Shown: positions 35,921 through 42,617 of the stretch, piece after piece | Position numbering within the stretch: position 1 is the first letter of the stretch | Layout: each line of letters starts with the position of its first letter | NCBI GenBank assembly: GCA_036381235.1 | Contig: DASVDE010000020.1 | Coordinates: 1 to 59,248, forward strand | DNA length: 59,248 nt | Direction of reading: 5' to 3' | From: DASVDE01 sp036381235 | Lineage (GTDB): Bacteria; Actinomycetota; Thermoleophilia; Solirubrobacterales; 70-9 | The notes under the pieces: model-generated | What the model was told of the DNA's origin: nothing | The model's database searches: none | Seen by the model: only the letters and a program-made list of their open reading frames with translations | Program-made: the position numbers and the translations under genes

Positions 35921-36883
35921 GTGACTAGCTCTAAGTGGCTCACGGTCATCGCCTCCGCGGCCGTCCTCGCAGTTGGGGTTGCGGCATGCGGCAGCAGCGA
36001 CGACGGCAGCACTTCAAGCAGTGGTGGCGGCGACCTCTCGGGGACGATCCGGATCGACGGGTCGAGCACCGTGGCGCCTCTCAGCGAGGCGGTTGCCGAG
36101 CAGTTCCAGGCCGAGAACCCCGGCGTCAAGGTGACGGTGGGAACGTCCGGTACGGGCGGCGGCTTCGAGAAGTTCTGCGCCGGAGAGACCGACATCTCCG
36201 ATGCCTCTCGCCCGATCGAGCCCGAGGAGGTTTCGGCCTGCAAGAAGGACGGAATCGGTTACGAGGATGTACGGGTGGCCACCGACGCGCTGACGGTGAT
36301 GATCAACAACGAGAACCCTGTCACCTGCCTCACCGTGGACCAGCTCAACGCGGTTTGGGGACCGGACTCGACGCTATCCAACTGGGACCAGATTCCGGGG
36401 CTGAAGGAGGACTTCAGCGAGGATCTGGCTCTGTTCGGCCCGGGCACCGACTCCGGCACCTTCGACTACTTCACCGATGAGATCAACGGTGAAGAGGGGG
36501 CCACGCGCAAGGACTACAACAACGTCGGCGAAGACGACAACGCCACGGTGACCGGCGTCGAGGGCTCCCCCGGCGGCATGGGATATGCCGGCTTCTCCTA
36601 CTACGAGGAGAATCAGGGCAAGCTCAAAGCGCTCGAGGTCGACGGCGGCAAGGGCTGCGTCGCTCCGTCGGTGGAGACCGCTCAGGACGGCTCGTACACG
36701 CCGCTTGCCAGGCCCCTGTTCATCTATCCGAGCGACTCTGCGCTGAAGAAGCCCGAGGTAAAGGCGTTCGTCACGTACTACCTCGACAACATCAACAGCA
36801 TCGCCGAGTCGGTTGGGTTCATCCCGCTGACCGAGCAGCAGTTGCAGCAGTCGAAGGCCGCTGCCGCCAAGGTCGGTGCCTAG
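35921..36883 (+). CDS. pstS: Phosphate-binding lipoprotein PstS
   Basis: 320 residues from GTG 35921, preceded by AAGGAGA at ideal spacing. Lipoprotein signal SKWLTVIASAAVLAVGVAAC with lipobox VAAC. IRIDGSSTVAPLSEAVAEQF, GTSGTGGGFEKFCAGETDISDASRPI and FGPGTDSGTFDYF hold the residues that hydrogen-bond phosphate in this family. It captures phosphate outside the membrane for PstCAB. Very strong hairpins lie just after it in the start of pstC. Confidence 0.96.
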   Translation: MTSSKWLTVIASAAVLAVGVAACGSSDDGSTSSSGGGDLSGTIRIDGSSTVAPLSEAVAEQFQAENPGVKVTVGTSGTGGGFEKFCAGETDISDASRPIEPEEVSACKKDGIGYEDVRVATDALTVMINNENPVTCLTVDQLNAVWGPDSTLSNWDQIPGLKEDFSEDLALFGPGTDSGTFDYFTDEINGEEGATRKDYNNVGEDDNATVTGVEGSPGGMGYAGFSYYEENQGKLKALEVDGGKGCVAPSVETAQDGSYTPLARPLFIYPSDSALKKPEVKAFVTYYLDNINSIAESVGFIPLTEQQLQQSKAAAAKVGA

Positions 36884-36904
36884 GCAGGAGATCCGCGAGT
36901 CGCA

Positions 36905-37873
36905 ATGGAAGCGAGCGGCGCAGGAGCTTCGGAGCCGGCGGGGGGGACCCCCCGCCGGCTCCAAGCTTCGAGCCCGCGCTACGGCGAGAAGGCCATTCAG
37001 GGCCTTCTCGCCGTTTGCGGTCTGCTCTCGGTCCTGACGACCACCGCGATCATCATCTCCCTGATCGGACCGACGGTCGGGTTCTTCCAGGTCGTCCCGA
37101 TCGGGGACTTCCTCTTCGGCACCGACTGGACTCCCCAGTTCGAGCCGCCCAGCTTCGGCGTGCTGGCGATTGTCGTCGGCACGCTCAACGTCACCCTCTG
37201 GGGCATGCTGTTCGCGATCCCGATTGGGCTGGGGTCGGCGGTCTACCTCAGCGAGTACGCGCGCCCGCGCGTCCGCAAGACGGTGAAGCCGATCCTCGAG
37301 ATCCTCGCGGGCATCCCCACCGTGGCGATCGGCTTCTTTGCTGTCAGCTTCATCCTGCCCGAGGTCATCCAGCCGCTCTGGCCGGGTGAGTTCCTCGGCG
37401 GCGCCACCGGCAAGCCGTTCATGGCTCTCGCCGCCGGCCTTGGCATCGGCCTGATGATCGTCCCGATCATCGCCTCGATCTCCGAGGACGCGATGTCGGC
37501 GGTCCCGCGCGGGCTGCGCGAGGGCGCCTACGCGCTGGGGGCGACAAAGGCGAAGGTGGCGATCCGGGTGGTCTTCCCCGCGGCCCTTTCCGGCATCGTC
37601 GCCTCGATCGTGCTGGCGATCTCGCGCGCTCTCGGTGAGACGATGATCGTCGTCCTCGCCGCCGGCTCGACCCCCAACCTCACCTTCAATCCGGTCGAGG
37701 CGATCCAGGCGATGACCGCATACATCGCCACCACGGCCACCGGTGACATCTCCACCGGCTCGACCGACTACCAAGCGGTCTTTGCGGTGGGGACGGTGCT
37801 CTTCCTGATGACGCTGGTGATGAACATGATCAGCATCCGGCTGGTCCGCAAATACCGCGAGGTCTACGAGTGA
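36905..37873 (+). CDS. pstC: Phosphate ABC transporter permease PstC
   Basis: 322 residues with six membrane helices. The permease coupling loop EGAYALGATKAKVAIRVVFPAALSGIVASIVLAISRALGET is present, as is the PstC-type start of the permease domain (GTLNVTLWGMLFAIPIGLGSAVYLSEYA). The first 30 residues are low-complexity (EASGAGASEPAGGTPRRLQASS) because the DNA there forms two large hairpins. Downstream pstA overlaps by 4 bases (GTGA). Confidence 0.96.
   Translation: MEASGAGASEPAGGTPRRLQASSPRYGEKAIQGLLAVCGLLSVLTTTAIIISLIGPTVGFFQVVPIGDFLFGTDWTPQFEPPSFGVLAIVVGTLNVTLWGMLFAIPIGLGSAVYLSEYARPRVRKTVKPILEILAGIPTVAIGFFAVSFILPEVIQPLWPGEFLGGATGKPFMALAAGLGIGLMIVPIIASISEDAMSAVPRGLREGAYALGATKAKVAIRVVFPAALSGIVASIVLAISRALGETMIVVLAAGSTPNLTFNPVEAIQAMTAYIATTATGDISTGSTDYQAVFAVGTVLFLMTLVMNMISIRLVRKYREVYE
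36925..37012 (+). promoter_or_regulatory. Two strong hairpins within the first codons of pstC
   Basis: Hairpin 1: 15-bp perfect GC stem at 36931-36945 and 36948-36962 with a 2-base loop, extended by AGCTT/AAGCT (36925-36929, 36963-36967). Hairpin 2: 12-bp perfect stem GGCGAGAAGGCC (36983-36994) with GGCCTTCTCGCC (37001-37012) and a 6-base loop. No U-tracts. Placed between pstS and the transporter genes, they could protect or separate the pstS message. Confidence 0.65.
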
Positions 37874-38814
37874 CGAATGAGCCCGGGGCAATGGTGCCGC
37901 GCAACCGTCTCGCGGTCGCCGGCGCGCGGGCGACGACGCTGGCGATGCTGCGCAACCAACCGCGCGGCGACGTTATCCGCAACGCGGTCTTCGCCGGCTT
38001 CTTGCTGCTCGCGGTCCTGATCGCCCTGGCCGGCCTCGTCGCCCTGTTGATCCAGGCCTTTGCCAAAGGCTCGTCGGCGCTCAGCCCTGAGCTCTTCACC
38101 AACCCGCCTTCGACCGCGTTCCCCGAGAAAGCCGGCTTTCGCCCCGCGATCATCGGCTCGCTGGAGCTGATCGCGGGGGTGATTCTCTTCGTCATTCCGG
38201 TTGGGGTCGGTGCCGCGATCTACCTCGAGGAGTACGCCGACAGCTCTCGCTGGTGGAACCGCCTGATCGAGGTCAACATCCAGAACCTCGCGGCCGTTCC
38301 CTCGATCATCTACGGCATTCTCGGCTTGGCCTTCATCGTTCGCGGGCCGCTCGACCTCGGCTTCATCCTCGCCGCCGGTTCCTTGACCCTTGCCCTGCTG
38401 GTGCTGCCGATGGTGATCATCGCCGCGCGGGAAGCGATCCGCGCGGTTCCCGACTCGATCCGACAGGGCTCGCTCGCGCTTGGGGCAACCCAGTGGCAGA
38501 CGATCCGCCGGCAGGTTCTGCCGGCGTCGATCCCCGGGATCGCAACCGGCGTCATCCTCGCCGTCTCGAGGGCGCTGGGCGAGACGGCGCCGCTGCTGCT
38601 GGTGGGCGCCACCGTATTCGTCACCTTCGACCCGACGCCGTTTTCGCCGGACGGCTACTCGGCGATGCCGGTGCAGATCTTCAATTACGCGGTGCGGCCG
38701 CAGGAGGAGTTCCAGGCCCTGGCGGCGGCGGGGATCATCGTCATGCTGATCGTCCTTTTGGCGATGAACTCGTTCGCGATCTGGCTACGCAATCGTTACG
38801 AGCAGAGGTGGTAG
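37870..38814 (+). CDS. pstA: Phosphate ABC transporter permease PstA
   Basis: 314 residues from GTG 37870. Six membrane helices and the permease loop REAIRAVPDSIRQGSLALGATQWQTIRRQVLPASIPGIATGVILAVSRALGETAPLL. A basic cytosolic N-terminus of about 40 residues precedes helix 1 (AVFAGFLLLAVLIALAGLVALLI). Forms the channel with PstC; coupled to pstC by overlap, and 10 bases before pstB. Confidence 0.96.
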   Translation: MTNEPGAMVPRNRLAVAGARATTLAMLRNQPRGDVIRNAVFAGFLLLAVLIALAGLVALLIQAFAKGSSALSPELFTNPPSTAFPEKAGFRPAIIGSLELIAGVILFVIPVGVGAAIYLEEYADSSRWWNRLIEVNIQNLAAVPSIIYGILGLAFIVRGPLDLGFILAAGSLTLALLVLPMVIIAAREAIRAVPDSIRQGSLALGATQWQTIRRQVLPASIPGIATGVILAVSRALGETAPLLLVGATVFVTFDPTPFSPDGYSAMPVQIFNYAVRPQEEFQALAAAGIIVMLIVLLAMNSFAIWLRNRYEQRW

Positions 38815-38824
38815 GTGGGCTACT

Positions 38825-39730
38825 GTGAGCGAGCAGATGGCACAGGACGAGAGCAGAGCTGAGGCGGGGCGCGAGGCTCGCGAGGCTGCGGCGGCGCGCG
38901 CCTCGATCGCCGTGCGGCCGGAGTTCCGAGCCCACACCGGGGCGGCGAAGCAGGAGAAGGTCTTCGAGCTGCGGGGGATAGGCGTCCTCTACAGCGGGGT
39001 GGCCGCAGTCAAAGACATCACCCTGGATGTGCATCGCAAGGACGTGACGGCGCTGATCGGGCCTTCCGGCTGCGGCAAGAGCACCCTGCTGCGCTGCCTG
39101 AACCGGATGAACGACCTGATTCCCGGCGCAGAGGTGCGCGGCGAGTTGCTCTACCACGGCGAGGATCTCTACGGCCCGACCGTCGATCCGGTCCAGGTCC
39201 GCAAGCTGATCGGCATGGTCTTCCAGAAGCCGAATCCCTTCCCGAAGTCGATCTACGACAACGTCGCCTTCGGCCCGCGCATCCTCGGCGACAAGGATGA
39301 CCTCGACGCGAAGGTCGAGCGTGCGCTGCGTGGGGCGGCGCTGTGGGAGGAGGTAAAGGATCGCCTCGACGACAGCGCTTTCGGCCTCTCCGGCGGTCAG
39401 CAGCAGCGGCTCTGCATCGCTCGCTGCATCGCGGTCGAGCCCGACGTGATCCTGATGGACGAGCCATGCTCGGCGCTGGATCCGATCTCCACCGGCAAGA
39501 TCGAGGATTTGATGATCGCGCTGAAGGAGGAGTTCTCGATCGTCATCGTCACCCACAACATGCAACAGGCGGCACGCGTATCGGACCGCACCGCCTTTCT
39601 CATGGTTGAGCTGGACGCCGACGAGCAGAGCCGTTGGGGGCGGCTGGTCGAGTACGACGAGACAGAGAAGATCTTCACCAACCCCTCCGATTCCCGCACC
39701 GAGGACTACGTCTCCGGGAAAGTGGGCTGA
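38825..39730 (+). CDS. pstB: Phosphate ABC transporter ATPase PstB
   Basis: 301 residues from GTG 38825 (ATG 38837 possible). Walker A GPSGCGKST followed by LLRCLNRMNDLIPGAEVRGE typical of PstB, Q-loop VFQKPNPFPKSIYDNVAFGPR, signature LSGGQQQRLCIARCIAVEP, Walker B ILMDEPCSALDPISTGKIE and the H-loop VTHNMQQAARVSDRTAF. An N-terminal extension of about 45 residues (SEQMAQDESRAEAGREAREAA) is longer than usual. Confidence 0.97.
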   Translation: MSEQMAQDESRAEAGREAREAAAARASIAVRPEFRAHTGAAKQEKVFELRGIGVLYSGVAAVKDITLDVHRKDVTALIGPSGCGKSTLLRCLNRMNDLIPGAEVRGELLYHGEDLYGPTVDPVQVRKLIGMVFQKPNPFPKSIYDNVAFGPRILGDKDDLDAKVERALRGAALWEEVKDRLDDSAFGLSGGQQQRLCIARCIAVEPDVILMDEPCSALDPISTGKIEDLMIALKEEFSIVIVTHNMQQAARVSDRTAFLMVELDADEQSRWGRLVEYDETEKIFTNPSDSRTEDYVSGKVG

Positions 39731-39735
39731 CGACG

Positions 39736-40419
39736 ATGGCGGAGGCGGTTCGCGTCCAGTACCACGAGGAGCTGGAGCAGCTCGAGAGGAGCGCCCTGGG
39801 CGGGCTCGACCTGGTCAATGCCGCACTGGAGCGCACGCTGGAGGCGATCGAGCACCAGGACGTAGAGCTGGCGCAGATGGTCGTCGCCGACGACGACAGG
39901 ATCGACGGTCGTTACCTCGAGGTGCATCAGAGCCTGATCGCCCTGCTTGCCACACAGTCGCCGGTGGCCACCGACCTGCGCTTGATCTCCGCCCTTCTGC
40001 ACGTGTTGAAGAACATCGAGCGGATGGGCGATCAGTGCGTGAACATCTGCAAGATGATCCCGCTGACCGGCAACGAGCCGCCCGCCGACGAGGAGATGGT
40101 GAAGCGTATCCTCACGATGGGTCGCCAGACCCGCACTCTGATCGCTCAGGCGAAGCGGTCCTTCGAGGAGCGCGACGTCGAGATGGCCCGTGACTTGGTT
40201 CGCCAGGACGACGTCGTCGACAACCTCAACCGTGAGTGCTTCGGCCTGGCGCTGGAGATCGGCGACGACGCCGACAAGCGGGAGTGGGCGATGACGATGC
40301 TGTTGGCGGCGCGCGCGATCGAGCGGATCGGCGACAACGCCGTCGACATCGGCGAGCAGGTGGCGTTCGTGGTCACTGGGCTTTTCCGCGAGTTCGAAGA
40401 CGCTTCACACCCCCAGTAG
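39736..40419 (+). CDS. phoU: Phosphate signalling protein PhoU
   Basis: 227 residues from ATG 39736. Two three-helix PhoU repeats: EELEQLERSALGGLDLVNAALERTLEAIEHQD...IDGRYLEVHQSLIALLATQSPVATDLRLISALLHVLKNIERMGDQCVNI and the second ending TMLLAARAIERIGDNAVDIGEQVAF, with the metal-binding ERMGD/ERIGDNA motifs. PhoU links Pst transport to the sensor and restrains Pho signalling. Directly downstream of pstB. Confidence 0.96.
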   Translation: MAEAVRVQYHEELEQLERSALGGLDLVNAALERTLEAIEHQDVELAQMVVADDDRIDGRYLEVHQSLIALLATQSPVATDLRLISALLHVLKNIERMGDQCVNICKMIPLTGNEPPADEEMVKRILTMGRQTRTLIAQAKRSFEERDVEMARDLVRQDDVVDNLNRECFGLALEIGDDADKREWAMTMLLAARAIERIGDNAVDIGEQVAFVVTGLFREFEDASHPQ

Positions 40420-40463
40420 CGGTTGATCCGGTCCGTTTGGGAACATGGACGGTGAGTCCCGGG

Positions 40464-41372
40464 ATGCTCTGCGCTGCCATAGACATTGGGTCCAACACCA
40501 CTCGAGTGCTCGTTGCCGAGCCGGTGGACGGGCAGTTGAAGAAGGTGATGGAGCAGCGCGCCTATACGCGGATCAACAAGGCTCTCGACGACGGTGGGGC
40601 GATTCTTCCCAAGAAGGTTGACGAGGTCTCCGAGGTCGTCGCCACGCAGGTGCGACTCGCCCGTGAATTGGGGGCGGAGACGATCCGCGCGGTTGCGACG
40701 GCGGCTGTGCGCGAGGCGTCCAACGGCGAGCTCGCGGCCAAGGCGATCGGGGAAGCGTCCGGGGTGCCGGTCGACATCCTCAGCGAGGAAGAGGAGGGGC
40801 GGCTCTCCTTCATCGGCGCGACCAAGACGCTCGGCCACCCGGTGGAGGGGAAGGTGGGTGTCGTCGACGTCGGCGGCGGCTCGACCGAGGTGATCCTCGG
40901 CAGTGTCTCCGGCGGTGTCGAGAGCGTGCGCTCCTGGTCGGTCGGCTCCGGAGTCTTGGCGGATGAGTTGATCGCCTCGGATCCTCCCTCGGCGGCGGAG
41001 ATTCGCAAGATTCGCGACCGCATCGACGATCTCTTCGCAGGGGTCGAGATTGAGCGCCCCGCCCAAGCGGTGGCCGTCGGCGGCAGCGCCACCTCGCTGC
41101 GGCGTCTGGTCGGCGCGGTGCTGGAGTACGAGACGCTGGAGCGGGGGATACGGGTGCTCTGCGGCGATTCGGCAACCGACGTCGCCAAGCGCTTCGAACT
41201 AGATCCGCAGCGCGTGCGCATCCTCTCGACCGGCGTGCTGCTCTTGGAGAAGCTCTCCGAGCTGCTGGGCCAGCCGCTTCAGATCGGTAAGGGCGGCCTG
41301 CGCGAGGGCGTCATCCTCGACCTCCTCAACGGCAACGCCAACGGCTCCTCCCCCGAGCGCCTCGCGGCCTAG
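40464..41372 (+). CDS. ppx: Ppx/GppA exopolyphosphatase
   Basis: 302 residues from ATG 40464 (GTG 40452 possible). Actin-like ATPase/sugar-kinase fold: phosphate 1 loop AAIDIGSNTTRVLVAE, then TIRAVATAAVREASNG, DILSEEEEGRLSFIGAT and VGVVDVGGGSTEVILG with the glycine-rich phosphate 2 loop; VAVGGSATSLRRLVGAVLEYE follows. The short form lacks the C-terminal HD-like domain. It cleaves terminal phosphate from polyphosphate or pppGpp. It starts 45 bases after phoU; its stop codon lies in the left arm of the next inverted repeat. Confidence 0.94.
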   Translation: MLCAAIDIGSNTTRVLVAEPVDGQLKKVMEQRAYTRINKALDDGGAILPKKVDEVSEVVATQVRLARELGAETIRAVATAAVREASNGELAAKAIGEASGVPVDILSEEEEGRLSFIGATKTLGHPVEGKVGVVDVGGGSTEVILGSVSGGVESVRSWSVGSGVLADELIASDPPSAAEIRKIRDRIDDLFAGVEIERPAQAVAVGGSATSLRRLVGAVLEYETLERGIRVLCGDSATDVAKRFELDPQRVRILSTGVLLLEKLSELLGQPLQIGKGGLREGVILDLLNGNANGSSPERLAA

Positions 41373-41536
41373 ATTAATGATTCCTAATTCGGGTGTGACT
41401 GGGGGCGCGTCTGGCCAAGCAGATCAAGGACGCAAGGTGAAGCCTTTGGTTGGTGCCAAGGGCGAGCCCGAGGACGCCGAGATGCGAAGCGCCAGGCGCG
41501 TCATCCGGGTGTGCGGGAATTAGGGATCATTCATCT
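41371..41536. repeat. Long inverted-repeat element after ppx
   Basis: 166 bases. Outer arms at 41371-41390 and 41517-41536 match at 18 of 20 positions; the left arm includes the last two bases of the ppx stop. Inner arms GCGCGTCTGGC (about 41405-41415) and GCCAGGCGCG (about 41491-41500) can also pair with one mismatch. It ends 34 bases before the first CHAD gene. Unlike elements at 5894 and 32799 it lacks the TTTTTCG/CGAAAAA core. Confidence 0.6.
41437..41523 (+). CDS. Possible 28-codon small ORF inside the ppx-downstream repeat
   Basis: GTG 41437 preceded by AAGGA with a 6-base spacer, reading MKPLVGAKGEPEDAEMRSAR... to a TAG in the right arm. It has a start, ribosome-binding site and stop wholly inside the hairpin element, but no recognisable homology; chance is quite possible. 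Confidence 0.2.
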   Translation: MKPLVGAKGEPEDAEMRSARRVIRVCGN

Positions 41537-41570
41537 AGCCACGCTCTCGCCGCTGCTCTAGCCTCAGCGC

Positions 41571-42044
41571 GTGGCACGCGCCCGTCAAGTCGACCTCGAC
41601 TGCGACGAGCCGTTCGCGCTTGCGGCGGCGAAGGTGATCGAGTCGCGCGCAGCCGAGGTCTTCGAGCAGTCGCGCGGAGTGCTCGACATCGACGACCCCG
41701 AGCGGGTACACGACATGCGGGTGGCGACTCGGCGCCTGCGCGCCGCGATGGAAGTCTTCGAGGACTGCTTTCCGCGCAAGCGAATGGGCAAGGCGCTGAA
41801 GCGGGTGAAGTCATTGGCCGACGCGCTCGGCGCCCGGCGCGACTGCGACGTAGAGATCGAGCTCCTGGAACGGTTCGCCGCCGATGTGGAAGCCGCCCGC
41901 CGCGAAGGCGTCGCCGCGATGATCGCCGGGCTGCGCGAGGAGCAGGCGCGCGCCAACGAGGAACTTGCGCCCTTTGTTGCCGAGGAGCGGCTGGCGAAGC
42001 TGCAACGTCGCCTGGCAAAGCTCGTCGAGAAGGCAAAGGGATGA
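41571..42044 (+). CDS. CHAD-domain protein, first half
   Basis: 157 residues from GTG 41571. CHAD signature VHDMRVATRRLRAAMEVFEDCF with the conserved His and surrounding Arg/Lys, then KRVKSLADALGARRDCDVEIELL, matching the first of the two four-helix repeats of a CHAD domain. The basic surface binds polyphosphate. The second repeat is a separate overlapping gene (ATGA at 42041). Context with ppx and ppk supports polyphosphate binding. Confidence 0.85.
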   Translation: MARARQVDLDCDEPFALAAAKVIESRAAEVFEQSRGVLDIDDPERVHDMRVATRRLRAAMEVFEDCFPRKRMGKALKRVKSLADALGARRDCDVEIELLERFAADVEAARREGVAAMIAGLREEQARANEELAPFVAEERLAKLQRRLAKLVEKAKG

Positions 42045-42460
42045 AGGCCCGCACGGTCGAGGGCCTCGACCCAGGTGCCCCGCTGCGCGCCAACGCGACG
42101 CGCATCGTCCGCACCCGGCTCGAGGAGCTGCGCTCCTTCGCCGAGGACGCCCTCGATCCCGCTGCCGCCGGCGCTCAGCACGACATGCGGATCGCCGCCA
42201 AGCGGCTGCGCTATGTGCTGGAGATCGTCGGCCCCTGCATCGGCGCCGAGGCCAAGGCCGCCCGCGATGCCGCGAGGGAGCTGCAGGGTGTGCTCGGCGA
42301 GATTCACGACTGCGACGTGATGCTGCCCCGGGCAGAGGGGGTCGATCCCCTCCTCTCCCTGCTCCGCGCGCGCCGCGAGCTGCTCTTCCGCCGCTTCCAT
42401 GACCTCTGGCAGTTGGAGGCAAGCAAGGGCACCTGGGCTGCCCTGGAGCGCGAGGTGTAA
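42041..42460 (+). CDS. CHAD-domain protein, second half
   Basis: 139 residues from ATG 42041. AQHDMRIAAKRLRYVLEIVGPCI and AARELQGVLGEIHDCDVML mirror the first-half motifs (HDMR, DCD), so this is the second CHAD repeat as its own polypeptide. The two products probably assemble into one full CHAD fold. The stop codon lies inside a perfect inverted repeat that follows. Confidence 0.85.
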   Translation: MKARTVEGLDPGAPLRANATRIVRTRLEELRSFAEDALDPAAAGAQHDMRIAAKRLRYVLEIVGPCIGAEAKAARDAARELQGVLGEIHDCDVMLPRAEGVDPLLSLLRARRELLFRRFHDLWQLEASKGTWAALEREV

Positions 42461-42498
42461 CGCGTTGTCACTGTCATAGGCGCATAACGCGTTACACC
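42454..42498. terminator. Perfect 13-bp inverted repeat over the CHAD stop codon
   Basis: GGTGTAACGCGTT (42454-42466) and its exact complement (42486-42498), 19 bases apart; the TAA stop sits in the left arm. It closes the regulator-to-CHAD gene block. No U-tract, so it may be an I-shaped terminator or an operator for the next promoter. Confidence 0.5.
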
Positions 42499-42526
42499 CG
42501 GATCCAGACTCCAGGATCACGCGATC

Positions 42527-42559
42527 TTCACATCGTTTTACCGGGTAATTCACAAGTTT
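42527..42559. promoter_or_regulatory. Pho-box-like repeats upstream of the PHP-glycosyltransferase gene
   Basis: Three consecutive 11-base units: TTCACATCGTT, TTACCGGGTAA, TTCACAAGTTT; the outer two share TTCACA, the middle is degenerate and palindromic. They lie 59-91 bases before the gene. The spacing matches PhoP-type binding and resembles the repeats near pstS. Confidence 0.5.
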
Positions 42560-42617
42560 CCCCTGCTAATGGCCAAAATCCAAAGCAGGCGAAAACGATT
42601 GGAAGAGGGAGACACCG

